Positions 15,894 to 25,350 of a stretch of 39,891 bases of DNA are shown piece by piece; the first letter of the stretch is position 1; each line of letters begins with the position of its first letter. The notes beneath the pieces are model-generated. The model was not told the origin of the DNA and made no database searches. It saw only the letters and a list, made by a program, of their open reading frames with translations. Position numbers and translations under genes: made by a program. Source of the stretch: Leptospira biflexa (lineage in GTDB: Bacteria > Spirochaetota > DYNZ01); the NCBI GenBank assembly GCA_020720805.1, contig DYNZ01000024.1:1-39891 (forward strand). The letters run 5' to 3'.

Positions 15894-17747
15894 ATGAATA
15901 AAACCTTTTTTCTGGCCAGGCGTTCCATTCTGGGAAGATTGCTCTTTTTGGGTCTGTTTTTATGTGTGCTATTCGATCTACCCATGAAAACATTCGCCAT
16001 TTCCGGTTTAGACCCCCAAATTGACGAGATTCGTATCAGTGGCCACCGAAAACTGTCAGAATCGACAATTCGCAAGGTGATCGGGATCAATCAGGGGCTG
16101 ATCAGGGATCGATATGCCAAAGTCGAACTGGAAAAGGCATTTGAACGATTGCGGGTGTATTATCTGGAGCGAGGATATCTCGATTTTGAGGTGATCGGTC
16201 ATCGTATCGACGGGGTTGGTGAAGGGCATTCTGTGATCATCTCTATTAGTATTTTTGAAGGCGAGATCTACCTTATTGGCGATATTAAAATATCCGGATT
16301 ACCTGACAGAGGCTATCAAGAGATATTGCAGAATATGGAGTATCAAAAGGGAAATCCCTTTGACCGCCGCGTTTTTTACCGTAATGAGGTAAAAGCTGTT
16401 CAGTACTTAATGGAACATGGCTATAAAGATGCCCAGGTAGCCACCCGTTATAAAACTTCAGGAAATTCTGCTGACATAGAGTTGGTTGTGAACGCGGGTC
16501 TCCGCTGGAACATTAAGGAAATACGGGTAGAGGGTAATAAAAATGTTCGATCCTCTTTGATTCGATCTGAAATCAGGGTCGCCGCTGGAGGGATTTATAA
16601 TGCAAAATTGATACAAGAGTCTGTCAATGCCCTGTATCGGACTGCTCTTTTTCGCTCTGTTCGTATTAAAGAGGAGATCGTTTTCCAGGATATTGGGTCA
16701 AATAAAGGGATTTTGAATCTTATCTTTTCCATAGAAGAGAGCGATTATCGCAGTATAGGATTTGGCGGTGGTTATGACAAATACCAAGAGTGGTTTGGTA
16801 TTGTTCGCTGGGAAACTCTTAATTTTTTGAATCGTGGTTCGCTGTTTCGAAGCGATCTCTCCGTATCCAGAATTAAAAGAGAGCTGCGTTTTACCTACCA
16901 GGAAAGAAATTTTATTTTTCGTGATCTTTTATTGGAAACTAGACCGTTCTGGAGTGAGGAAAAAATTTCTGAAGAAAATCTCAAACAATTCAGTCTCAAT
17001 ACTGTCGGGGTGGAAAATACACTTTTGTATCCTTTGAATAAATATTTTCGTCTAACTGGAGGTTATGATTATCACTACTATTATAACATCAACACCGAAA
17101 ATACGGATACCGATTCCAGCACAATCGCAGAGTCTCTTAATTTTGAGATTCTCAATGAGAATGTTTATAAAATGGGATTGATCTTCTCTACCAGGAATGA
17201 TATTTTAAACCCAACTCGCGGAGTCTATAGCGCGCTCATCGGTAAGCTAAACCAAAAAATCAATCAAACCCAGTATAGTTTCTGGCAGTTGCAGTTTAGT
17301 ATTGCCTCCTATCTTCCGCTCTGGTTTGGTTTTATTTTAGCCCCTAATATCAGCTTCGGTTGGATGAATACAATGAAGAGTGGCGAACAACCCCTTGTGT
17401 TTGATCGCTTTTCTCAGGGTGAAGATTTTAATCTTCGCGGTTATACCTTCAGGCAGTTTGGCCCCCAGGATAGCAGCGGTGATTTTATTGGAGGTGATCG
17501 ATTTTATTTTGCTTCTGTAGAATTGCGTTTTCCAATATTTTTTTATATGCAGTTTGTGTTGTTCGTGGATAGCGGCGATCTTTTTCTTGGAAAATGGGAA
17601 AAACAGGAGACTGCCTATACTCCTGGAGTTGGTCTGCGCATTCAGACACCAGTCGGTCCAATTCGCCTTGATGTGGGATTTTTACCGCAATCAGAAAATT
17701 GGTGGGATACGGCCAATTTCTCCTTCGGACTTGGTCAATCATTTTAA
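15894..17747 (+). CDS. TamA-like Omp85 outer-membrane assembly protein
   Basis: A 617-residue Omp85 protein: signal peptide (about 1-36), three POTRA modules (about 42-120, 125-205 and 206-290; the third begins KEIRVEGNKNVRSSLIRSEI) and a C-terminal 16-strand-type barrel (about 300-617). The family L/VRGY/F motif appears as NLRGYTFRQFGP, and the sequence ends in aromatic Phe (GLGQSF) as outer-membrane barrels do. Three POTRA modules and about 600 residues match TamA better than BamA, which usually has five modules and about 800 residues. tamB follows after 6 bp, as in the TamA/TamB system that assembles or supports outer-membrane proteins and lipids. Some lineages pair TamB with BamA instead, so only the Omp85 class is certain. 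No strong ribosome site precedes the start. Confidence 0.88.
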   Translation: MNKTFFLARRSILGRLLFLGLFLCVLFDLPMKTFAISGLDPQIDEIRISGHRKLSESTIRKVIGINQGLIRDRYAKVELEKAFERLRVYYLERGYLDFEVIGHRIDGVGEGHSVIISISIFEGEIYLIGDIKISGLPDRGYQEILQNMEYQKGNPFDRRVFYRNEVKAVQYLMEHGYKDAQVATRYKTSGNSADIELVVNAGLRWNIKEIRVEGNKNVRSSLIRSEIRVAAGGIYNAKLIQESVNALYRTALFRSVRIKEEIVFQDIGSNKGILNLIFSIEESDYRSIGFGGGYDKYQEWFGIVRWETLNFLNRGSLFRSDLSVSRIKRELRFTYQERNFIFRDLLLETRPFWSEEKISEENLKQFSLNTVGVENTLLYPLNKYFRLTGGYDYHYYYNINTENTDTDSSTIAESLNFEILNENVYKMGLIFSTRNDILNPTRGVYSALIGKLNQKINQTQYSFWQLQFSIASYLPLWFGFILAPNISFGWMNTMKSGEQPLVFDRFSQGEDFNLRGYTFRQFGPQDSSGDFIGGDRFYFASVELRFPIFFYMQFVLFVDSGDLFLGKWEKQETAYTPGVGLRIQTPVGPIRLDVGFLPQSENWWDTANFSFGLGQSF

Positions 17748-17753
17748 CATATT

Positions 17754-20700
17754 ATGGAAAAGAATTCGATTTCTACATTTATTCGAAGTATCTATTTGCG
17801 ATACCGAAATATTCGGATTCATAACCATCTGGTTCAGAAGCTTTTAGGAGTTGATTCCAAACGCAGAGGTTTTTTTAAAAAATTTTTCTGGAGGAAGCGT
17901 TCGTTAGGATTAGGATTAACGATATACATCATTTTTTTTCTAAAAAAACATATTATTGAATTAATGCCGTTTATTTCCGATGGCAGTATAAAGATTAAAG
18001 ATATTTCAACAAATTATATCGATACAATCTCTTTGAAGGGTGTCGAAGTGAGATACCAACGACCCCTTCGTGAAGAGATATTGGTAAAATTTCAAAATAT
18101 TGAATTTTCCATTGGCAAACAAACTACGGGTGATCGCTTGCTTGCGGTTAACTCTGCCACCTTGCAGAAAGGTTCTTTTCAGATTTTTGTAACCAGCAAA
18201 GGAATTCTCGAAAGACAGAAAGATCCCTATGCATTTTTTATCCAGGAGTTCCATAATATTCAGGAGCTGCTTCTTACCAGGAAAATAAAATTGAAGATCA
18301 TCGATGCTGATTTTTTACTAGTACTCAAAAGCAAAGATGGCAGAATAACATACAGGCTTGATCTAGCAGAGATAAATCTACTCGGAGATTTCTATTCGAG
18401 TGAGAATGAATTTTGTCCTTCAATTCGTTCTGCGTCGGCAAAATATAAAAAAGAAAAGATTTTTTTAGATATTTCCGGCTGTATCCATAAAGACTTTATG
18501 GCTTTTTCTTCGAGTGCAATCCAGCCAGAGGGGAAACCGCAACAGCTTATTAAGGGAAATATACGGGTGTTTCAGGACAAGGAAAAAGGCGAAATAGGAG
18601 TGGTTAAGCTATTTGCGAACCAATTTGATCTCAAGAGAATATTGTCTGAAAAACCATTGCCTTTGTTGAATAATGTCACGTTTCAATATACTTTTGATGA
18701 TTCTGGAAGTGACACCTATTTAATCAATGCCAATATTTTTGCTAGACCATTCTGGCTGCAGCTTCACTACTTTCCTAAATATCGTGACAATATTTTTTTA
18801 ATGATTCCGGATTCAAAAGAGTGGAGATGGCAGCTTCATGGGGCTGATCGAGATGTGTTAAATACCGTTTTACAGGTGCTCGGATTCGAGCGTTCCGTGC
18901 CCAATTTTATCCAACCGCTCTCTTTTTTTGCGAAAGGCAGTCATGTATCTTCAAAAAAAAGTGAGAGCGGAACCCTCTATGTTCATTCTGAATTGCTGTA
19001 TGATACCATGTTTCCATCTGGTTTGCTGAAAGGAAGCTTTCGGTATTCAGAAAATGAGTTTCAAATTAAAGAGATCTCGTTTTCGTCAGGACCGATTTCA
19101 TTTTTAATTCATGGTTGGAAAAGGGCTGATCTTGGATGGGATTTGAAATTCTCAGCGGGAACAGGAGGTCTAAAAAAATTATTATTTCAAAATAAGCAAT
19201 CAGCACTTTTTTTTGACTTAAATAGTCAGTTTTCCGTGCTGGGTAATTTTTTAAATCCTGATATATCTGGTAAGCTTGAATTAAAGAATATTTCTTTCAT
19301 TCAATATAAAAAGCAAGATGAAGAAGGAGACCCAAATTCAAAAATTCTTATTTCTAATGAAAATGCAAAATTTGGTTTGCAAGACGCCATTCGGAAGCGA
19401 AAACAGATGGTTGATCAAAGAAGTCGAAACGCCTATTTCTTCTCGCCAAGAGAGTGGCTGCAGAAATTATTTTCAGGAGATACTACTGATCTAGCAGAAC
19501 TCCTGAATCCAAAACAGAAAATTAAAGCTGCTTACTATTATCATTTTTTTTCTGGATCTTTTGCGGGCAATCTATCACCTGGCGGCATTCGTTTTCAGGG
19601 GAAGGCCAAGGGATATGAAACAGAAAAAAAGCGATCAGAAAATGAAGCCTTTGATTTCGATTTTTCTTGGAATCAAAATTCAGGCCATTTCAGATTTAGT
19701 AATTTTACTTACGAAGATCTAAGGGCTGATGTGCTGTGGAGGGCATCTCATAGCTCACCATGGAAATTTTCTATGGATGAGATACGAATCATAAAAAATT
19801 CGGAAGAGCTGATTTCATCCGGTAAGGCGGAATTTTGGTTGGCTAATTCTTCTATTCGATACAATCTCTGGATTGAAAATGCTAAGAGCTTTCGGATTCA
19901 AACGGAAGGTGTCGTGGATCAAAATACCTATGATATCGCTATCCAATCTTCATTCTGGGATTATCACTTCTGGCGTCAATTCAATCTGGATTTTAGTCCC
20001 TTGCGCGGCAAAATGGAGATGGATATTCTTGCCAGTAACGATAGAGCAAATCCCTATCTGCTGGTATCTCTATCAGGCAACAATTTAACCTGGGAGGAAA
20101 AAGGAAAGGGCAGAGAAGATTTAGGCTCACTGGTTTTTTCTTTAAAGTATCATAATTCCCAGCTGGCATTTTTAATGAAAAATCTACAGAAGGAGGGAGA
20201 CCTATCCATATCAATTCGAACTGATTTTGGTTATGATCCTCTGCCGAATCTTTTTAGCTTAGGATCAAATAGCGAAGTTTTGGTGGAATTTGTCAGCTCC
20301 AACTACAAGCTGGATCTTACAAACTATTTCTTTAAAGGGTGGGGCTTAACTCAATTTTTTTCTAAAGGTATATTAACAGGGAATCTCCTTGTCAAAGGAA
20401 AAGCATCGCGTCTGGAGACATCAGGAGATATATTGTTAAAAGCGGATCAATGGATCCTGCCCTTCAACACATTAAGGGATGTTTCTTTTGCCATAGTATC
20501 AGATAAAAAAAATAGAGGACAAATTCAGTTGAAAACTGAATTAAGCACACTGCGCGGACTCTTCAATTTAACAGGATTGATTATGATGTCGAACCTGATG
20601 GAACCATCTTTTAAATTGAATATCGCGGCGCAACAGACGAGGCTATATATCGGTAAAAATGATTTTTTTACTATTGATATTGAGAATACCTTGGAATATA

Positions 20701-21677
20701 AAAATGATCTATTTATTCTAAACGGAAATTTACGGATTTATGATGGAAAAATCTATTTTGATGAATTAGCATACCTGAGAAACCAGTCCGAATCGGATCA
20801 AAAAACAGCGCCGCCATATCAAAAAATTTTACGGAGACTTTTCTCTTCGTGGTATTTGGATCTTAACTTTGAGATAACGGATAATTTTTGGGTAAAATCC
20901 GGATTTGGTGAAGTGGAGATCCGCGGGAAGGGGGAATTTCAGCATTTTCTTGATAAAAACTTTCTACAGGCAAGTATTGATATGTATAGAGGTACTTTGT
21001 ATATGCAAAACAATAATTTTGCAGTGGAAAGTGGGCGTTTGACTGTGTTTGGCTTTGACCCGCAAAAATATTTTATCCAGATGGAGGCTAAGACACAAAT
21101 TGCAGGAGGATTGAGCCAGCAGGAGGCTCTCTTCTATTCCCATGCTAGCGAGCAGAGTAACTTTTCTTTACAGGGTGAACAATTTTATGATATTTATCTC
21201 AATATTAGCGGGGAACTGGCTAAGCCTTCTGTCGAGTTTCGTTCAAACCCTCCTCTTAGTAAGGATAGAATTTTAACTGGTCTGGTATTAGGGAAAATTA
21301 TTACACAGAACACCGGCGGTTTGGATCTAGCGACAACAGGAACTGCTGCCGCAATAAATTTATTTACGAATCAACTCAACTCCTATGTGGAAAAGCGCAT
21401 CGGACTGGACACTTTCAAATTTCAGGTAAAGGATAATACAACTGAATCAGTCAACACAGCGGCCGCAAATTTAAATTTTACCGTAGGACAATATCTAACG
21501 CGCAGATTTTATATTCAATTCCAACAACAGGTAAAAAATGCCGAAGAGAGACCTTATTTGGTTACGATGGAATACAATCTGACCAATTGGTTGAAACTCA
21601 TCGGATCCATTGGGAAAGAGGAAAAAACTGGCAGAGACAAGCAAAACGCTCTCGTGCTTTTTAATTTTAAGTATTAG
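17754..21677 (+). CDS. tamB: TamB-family translocation/bridge protein
   Basis: A 1307-residue AsmA/TamB-like protein. After a basic N-terminus, one hydrophobic segment (about 46-62, LTIYIIFFLKKH) anchors it in the inner membrane. The rest is a long series of amphipathic beta-strands expected to form a hydrophobic groove across the periplasm. The C-terminal TamB (DUF490) domain, about residues 970-1307, contains LRIYDGKIYFDEL, FWVKSGFGEVEIRGKG, GRLTVFGFDPQKYF and LNISGELAKPSVEFRSNP, all typical of the family, and ends in a strand resembling an outer-membrane interaction motif. It follows the Omp85 gene by 6 bp, so the two are co-transcribed and probably form one complex. The first ATG is used although no Shine-Dalgarno sequence is visible, suggesting translational coupling. 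The last 11 bp overlap the end of the convergent M24 gene. Confidence 0.9.
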   Translation: MEKNSISTFIRSIYLRYRNIRIHNHLVQKLLGVDSKRRGFFKKFFWRKRSLGLGLTIYIIFFLKKHIIELMPFISDGSIKIKDISTNYIDTISLKGVEVRYQRPLREEILVKFQNIEFSIGKQTTGDRLLAVNSATLQKGSFQIFVTSKGILERQKDPYAFFIQEFHNIQELLLTRKIKLKIIDADFLLVLKSKDGRITYRLDLAEINLLGDFYSSENEFCPSIRSASAKYKKEKIFLDISGCIHKDFMAFSSSAIQPEGKPQQLIKGNIRVFQDKEKGEIGVVKLFANQFDLKRILSEKPLPLLNNVTFQYTFDDSGSDTYLINANIFARPFWLQLHYFPKYRDNIFLMIPDSKEWRWQLHGADRDVLNTVLQVLGFERSVPNFIQPLSFFAKGSHVSSKKSESGTLYVHSELLYDTMFPSGLLKGSFRYSENEFQIKEISFSSGPISFLIHGWKRADLGWDLKFSAGTGGLKKLLFQNKQSALFFDLNSQFSVLGNFLNPDISGKLELKNISFIQYKKQDEEGDPNSKILISNENAKFGLQDAIRKRKQMVDQRSRNAYFFSPREWLQKLFSGDTTDLAELLNPKQKIKAAYYYHFFSGSFAGNLSPGGIRFQGKAKGYETEKKRSENEAFDFDFSWNQNSGHFRFSNFTYEDLRADVLWRASHSSPWKFSMDEIRIIKNSEELISSGKAEFWLANSSIRYNLWIENAKSFRIQTEGVVDQNTYDIAIQSSFWDYHFWRQFNLDFSPLRGKMEMDILASNDRANPYLLVSLSGNNLTWEEKGKGREDLGSLVFSLKYHNSQLAFLMKNLQKEGDLSISIRTDFGYDPLPNLFSLGSNSEVLVEFVSSNYKLDLTNYFFKGWGLTQFFSKGILTGNLLVKGKASRLETSGDILLKADQWILPFNTLRDVSFAIVSDKKNRGQIQLKTELSTLRGLFNLTGLIMMSNLMEPSFKLNIAAQQTRLYIGKNDFFTIDIENTLEYKNDLFILNGNLRIYDGKIYFDELAYLRNQSESDQKTAPPYQKILRRLFSSWYLDLNFEITDNFWVKSGFGEVEIRGKGEFQHFLDKNFLQASIDMYRGTLYMQNNNFAVESGRLTVFGFDPQKYFIQMEAKTQIAGGLSQQEALFYSHASEQSNFSLQGEQFYDIYLNISGELAKPSVEFRSNPPLSKDRILTGLVLGKIITQNTGGLDLATTGTAAAINLFTNQLNSYVEKRIGLDTFKFQVKDNTTESVNTAAANLNFTVGQYLTRRFYIQFQQQVKNAEERPYLVTMEYNLTNWLKLIGSIGKEEKTGRDKQNALVLFNFKY

Positions 21678-22497
21678 TGGTTTGATTGATGCCGCTACAA
21701 ACCAGTAACGGCGATCTATGGGTAATGACAATGGTCTCTTCATAGTGTATGATGTCGGTTGAATTCTGTATCATATAGGTCCAACCATTATCCAGGGTTA
21801 GAATGGGTCCTGGGTCGCGTATAGCTACAAATTCCAGGGCCAAGATCATACCGGATTTTAGCTGAAGATCGACACATAGAGCCGGATGGGGTACCAATCT
21901 GGGTTCCTCATGCATAGCCCGACCGATCGCGTGACCTGTAAATAGCGGCAATATTTGCCAACCTAACTCCCGGCTGCTCTCGTGCCATGCCTTAAAAATT
22001 TTTGCAAGTTTTTGCCCGTTTCGAGCGTATTGCAATCCGCTAAAGAATATTTTTTCGGCATCTTTGCATGGCTGAAATTGAGAGTTTTGATAATGGAATG
22101 TTCTTGCAGCATCGACGCACCACCCACGGTACTCCAGGGCAAAATCTATGCGCACCCTGGCGCCATTCTCCCAGAGGGATGTCGGCAACAGTTTTTGAAT
22201 AGCTGAGGCCTCGTCGCAATGAACCAAATGGTTGGCGCAGCAAAGTGAGAGTGGGTCGGTAAATCCCTCAGCCTGCATAGGTGATGTGACCGGATGGGCG
22301 TCAAGAAATGATCGGGCAATTTGATATACCTTGGGGATTACAAAACTTGGGTTATGCTCTTCTTTTTTTGTTACCAGTCGAAATCGATCGGTAATTTTTT
22401 GGAACAGTTGACTCCAATAATGACCCGTTTCTAAAATGGCCATTACCTCCTTTGCATTGTGGATCAAAGGAGTATGTGTTTGGCTATTTATCGACAT
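21667..22497 (-). CDS. divergent methionine aminopeptidase-like M24 protein
   Basis: A 276-residue pita-bread-fold protein of peptidase family M24. The five metal ligands of methionine aminopeptidase are all identifiable by alignment: D118 (VRIDFAL), D129 (WCVDAARTF), H189 (GHAIGR), E222 (ALEFVAI) and E253 (HYEETIVI). The second active-site histidine, in MHEEP, is H196. The segment that normally reads VVCHGIP, with catalytic His79 in E. coli, here reads LVHCDEA, so His and Cys are exchanged and the GIP is lost. The N-terminus (AKEVMAILETG) resembles the start of MetAP, favouring the long start at 22497. A perfect AAAGGAGGT only two or three bases before an internal ATG (22443) is probably too close. 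It may be a specialised aminopeptidase or a non-peptidase relative, not the housekeeping enzyme. Confidence 0.82.
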   Translation of the reverse strand: MSINSQTHTPLIHNAKEVMAILETGHYWSQLFQKITDRFRLVTKKEEHNPSFVIPKVYQIARSFLDAHPVTSPMQAEGFTDPLSLCCANHLVHCDEASAIQKLLPTSLWENGARVRIDFALEYRGWCVDAARTFHYQNSQFQPCKDAEKIFFSGLQYARNGQKLAKIFKAWHESSRELGWQILPLFTGHAIGRAMHEEPRLVPHPALCVDLQLKSGMILALEFVAIRDPGPILTLDNGWTYMIQNSTDIIHYEETIVITHRSPLLVCSGINQTTNT

Positions 22498-22544
22498 TTT
22501 ACATGACCGGGCGCAGGTATACTACAAAGAATAGAGGAATGATT

Positions 22545-23819
22545 ATGGATTATTATATTGTACATGGCGGAAAAAAACTTTCTGGTGAAGTTCAAATTTC
22601 TGGATCAAAAAATGCAGCGTTGCCATTGATTGCCGCTTCCCTGCTTATCTCCGGTGAAGTGATTTTGGAGAATGTGCCAGATTTAATGGATATCAGAACC
22701 ATAAAAGATCTGGTAGAGAGCCTTGGTGCAATGGTTGAATATGACAACAAAAAAAAGATAATGTCCATAGCTACACCGAAAATAACTAACATCGAAGCGC
22801 CATACGATTTGGTGAAGACTATGCGTGCCTCTACCTATGTGATGGGACCGCTTTTAGCCAGGGTGGGTGAGGCGCGTGTCTCCATGCCCGGCGGCTGCGC
22901 TATTGGACAGCGCCCAATTGATATCCATCTAAGCGGTTTTGAAAGCCTGGGCGCGCAGATGTCACTGGAGCACGGGGTTGTGCATGCCCAGGTGCAGGGT
23001 AAAAAATTGCAGGGAAGCACCTTTCGATTTCGCATTGTTTCCGTGGGCGCAACTGCGAATGTGATGATGGCGGCAGTTCTGGCCAAAGGAACTACACGGT
23101 TGGAGAACTGCGCTATGGAGCCGGAAATCGTGAATCTGGCCGGTTTTCTCAACGCGGCTGGCGCAAAAATCCAGGGAGCCGGCACTAAGGATATCGTTAT
23201 AGAAGGGGTAAAACAGCTCCATTCTCTCCGCTATAAAGTGATACCTGATCGCATTGAAACCGGAACTTTTCTTTTAGCGGGAGCTATTACCAGGGGAAAA
23301 GTACTGGTCAATGGTTGCGATCCTGTTACGGTGGACGCCCTTTTAATGGAACTGCATCGCATCGGATATCATTTGGATGTGAAAAAAAATAGTATAGAGG
23401 TAACTCCTGGAAAACAGCTTCATGGGGTGGATATAAAGACCAAGGTTTTTCCCGGTTTTCCTACTGATTTGCAATCCCCCATGATGTCCCTGATGTGTAC
23501 TTTACCTGGTCTATCCGTTATGATTGAAGATATTTTTGAGAATCGTTACACACATATTGGCGAGCTTTTGCGCATGGGTGCCGATATTATTGTCGAGAAC
23601 GGTGTGGCAATTGTACGCGGCGGTCAGCAGCTCACGGGAGCGCAGATCATGATGACAGATCTGCGTGCTGGTGCGGCTTTGGTTCTGGCTGCCCTTGCGG
23701 CGGACGGCGAGAGCGAGATTCGGCGCATCTACCACACTGATCGAGGGTATGAGGAATTGGAAGCCAAGCTTCAGGCCCTTGGCGGTAAAGTGGAACGACG
23801 AACGGGAGGAAAAGGGTGA
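22545..23819 (+). CDS. murA: UDP-N-acetylglucosamine 1-carboxyvinyltransferase
   Basis: A 424-residue MurA, which transfers enolpyruvate from phosphoenolpyruvate to UDP-GlcNAc, the first committed step of peptidoglycan synthesis in the cytoplasm. K22 and N23 (GSKNAALPL) and the catalytic Cys117 in SMPGGCAIGQRPID are present; Cys rather than Asp at this site is the fosfomycin-sensitive form. The C-terminal half shows the second inside-out alpha/beta barrel domain with FPTDLQSPMM and DLRAGAALVLAALAA. The start is ATG 22545, preceded by AGAGG at 8 bases; a longer frame from 22452 would overlap the divergent M24 gene and has no family support. The stop overlaps the flgF start by four bases (GTGA), so murA and flgF are translationally coupled, an uncommon pairing of cell-wall and flagellar genes. 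Confidence 0.97.
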   Translation: MDYYIVHGGKKLSGEVQISGSKNAALPLIAASLLISGEVILENVPDLMDIRTIKDLVESLGAMVEYDNKKKIMSIATPKITNIEAPYDLVKTMRASTYVMGPLLARVGEARVSMPGGCAIGQRPIDIHLSGFESLGAQMSLEHGVVHAQVQGKKLQGSTFRFRIVSVGATANVMMAAVLAKGTTRLENCAMEPEIVNLAGFLNAAGAKIQGAGTKDIVIEGVKQLHSLRYKVIPDRIETGTFLLAGAITRGKVLVNGCDPVTVDALLMELHRIGYHLDVKKNSIEVTPGKQLHGVDIKTKVFPGFPTDLQSPMMSLMCTLPGLSVMIEDIFENRYTHIGELLRMGADIIVENGVAIVRGGQQLTGAQIMMTDLRAGAALVLAALAADGESEIRRIYHTDRGYEELEAKLQALGGKVERRTGGKG

Positions 23820-24646
23820 TACGCGGAATTTATACAGGCGCAGCAGGTATGCTGGCAGATATGACCCAATTAGACACCATTGCTAACAATCTGGCGAATG
23901 TCGATACGAGCGGCTACAAGAAGGATGTGACAATTTTCAAGAGCTTTCCTGAGATGCTAATACGCCGAACCGACGACAATGGATTGAATGTCGTTCCCGC
24001 AGGTAGCTGGGATACGATGCCACTGGTGGGAAAACTGGGCACCGGGGTTGAGGTCAACGAGGTATTTACCCAGCATGTGCAGGGAGCCTTGAAAAAAACG
24101 GATAACCCTCTGGATTTTGCGCTGCAAGGGGATGGTTTTTTTTCCATCCAGACCCCTGATGGGGAGCGTTATACCAGGGACGGAGCCTTTTTTATTGATA
24201 AAAAAGGGTTTCTGGTGAATAAATCCGGCCATAAAGTGTTAGGAGAGTCGGGACCAATCAGGGTAGATCAGTACAATGTGCGCGTCGGCAAAGATGGCGA
24301 GATCCTTGTCAACGCTCAGGTCGGTGATCGTATGACGGGTCGAGAGGACAACAAGTGGGAAAACCCTGTGGTCATAGACCGGCTCAAAATTCGAAGTTTT
24401 CCTTTTCTTCGGGAGGTTAAAAAATCGGGTGCCAATTATTACCAGGAGAGTGCCGAATCCGGACCGGCTATCCCTCCGCAAAAGGGGTTTCAGGTCGAAC
24501 AGGGCTTTTTGGAGAAGTCGAATGTGAATGTGGTGCGTGAAATGGTTCGCATGATCGAAGTCCAGCGCCACTACGAAGCCAACCAGAAGGTTGTGACCTC
24601 AGAGGATGCCGCTCTAGGAAAGCTGCTCAATGAAGTGGCCCGTTAA
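23816..24646 (+). CDS. flgF: flagellar basal-body rod protein FlgF (FlhO-like)
   Basis: A 276-residue rod/hook-family protein, part of the flagellar axial rod. The N-terminal flagellar rod motif GMLADMTQLDTIANNLANVDTSGYK is recognisable. The FlgE/F/G middle domain includes PLDFALQGDGFFSIQTPDG followed by YTRDGAF, and the C-terminal motif NVNVVREMVRMIEVQRHYEANQ completes it. The continuation DVTIFKSFPEMLIRR fits the spirochaetal FlgF homologue FlhO better than FlgG. The start is GTG 23816 with GGGAGG/AAAGG before it, overlapping murA by four bases. A second rod gene (flgG/flhP), which usually follows in spirochaetes, is absent here; an uncharacterised secreted protein takes its place. Confidence 0.92.
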   Translation: MIRGIYTGAAGMLADMTQLDTIANNLANVDTSGYKKDVTIFKSFPEMLIRRTDDNGLNVVPAGSWDTMPLVGKLGTGVEVNEVFTQHVQGALKKTDNPLDFALQGDGFFSIQTPDGERYTRDGAFFIDKKGFLVNKSGHKVLGESGPIRVDQYNVRVGKDGEILVNAQVGDRMTGREDNKWENPVVIDRLKIRSFPFLREVKKSGANYYQESAESGPAIPPQKGFQVEQGFLEKSNVNVVREMVRMIEVQRHYEANQKVVTSEDAALGKLLNEVAR

Positions 24647-25328
24647 AACCTTAGGTCTTGTCCTGACATTGTTGACGTTTGCAAACGGTAGTCAGGCTGA
24701 TCCCTGGAACCTCTACCATTATGAACGGGACTATCAGAAATATGGATACACGAAATTTTCCGACTTTATTGCCAAATTAAAGATCACAAAAGATTATCGC
24801 TATGTAGAAGACTACATAGAGTTGTATCGTTTTCCCCTCTATTACGGGGAAAAAGATATGCTTAAAAATATTGCGAACCTTCAATATGCGATGACTCGAA
24901 AGTTTAGATCCCCTTACCAGGCGCTTTGTCCGATAGCTGACGAGCAGGTTTATCATAAATATCGTTTACTTCTTTTTATGCATATTAATGTGTTGCTGAC
25001 CCGAAATTTTTTACGCTTAGGTGCTCATTTTGACAAAAGGCATGTGCATTTTCATGATATCGCTTATGCCGAAAATCTGGAAAAGAGTTTTCAGGTAGCA
25101 AAACTTTTTTATCTTGAGTCGGCAAAATATTGGGAACAGGCTGTCTCGTATGCGCGGCAGGCTTCGACGATTGGTCGTGATTTAGATCTAGGGTTTATCG
25201 AAACAGAACGTTTTGACATCATAAAGGGAGAGTTGGATCTTGACCGTATGCGCCGGATTTACCTGATTCGGTTACAGGCCAAGATGGATAGGATACAGAA
25301 GATGATGGCTGTTCAGGCGCCCCAATGA
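24630..25328 (+). CDS. secreted protein of unknown function, coupled to flgF
   Basis: A 232-residue protein with a clear signal peptide (about 1-23, LGLVLTLLTFANGSQA, predicted cleavage before DPW). The mature part is rich in Tyr, His and Arg and predicted mainly helical, with stretches such as YEDYIELYRFPLY-like aromatics and a C-terminal basic helix (MRRIYLIRLQAKMDRIQKM). I recognise no family. It begins 17 bp inside flgF, so it is translationally coupled to it, and export across the inner membrane puts it where the periplasmic parts of the flagellar motor lie. A motor or rod accessory role is inferred from that coupling only. The alternative, an unrelated envelope protein in the same operon, remains open. 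Confidence 0.8.
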   Translation: MKWPVKTLGLVLTLLTFANGSQADPWNLYHYERDYQKYGYTKFSDFIAKLKITKDYRYVEDYIELYRFPLYYGEKDMLKNIANLQYAMTRKFRSPYQALCPIADEQVYHKYRLLLFMHINVLLTRNFLRLGAHFDKRHVHFHDIAYAENLEKSFQVAKLFYLESAKYWEQAVSYARQASTIGRDLDLGFIETERFDIIKGELDLDRMRRIYLIRLQAKMDRIQKMMAVQAPQ

Positions 25329-25350
25329 TCCACAAAAAGGGATTACCGTT

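Noticed and set aside
22452-22544. 31-codon N-terminal extension of murA
   Set aside because: It overlaps the divergent M24 gene, lacks a ribosome site, and the family start fits ATG 22545, which has AGAGG upstream.
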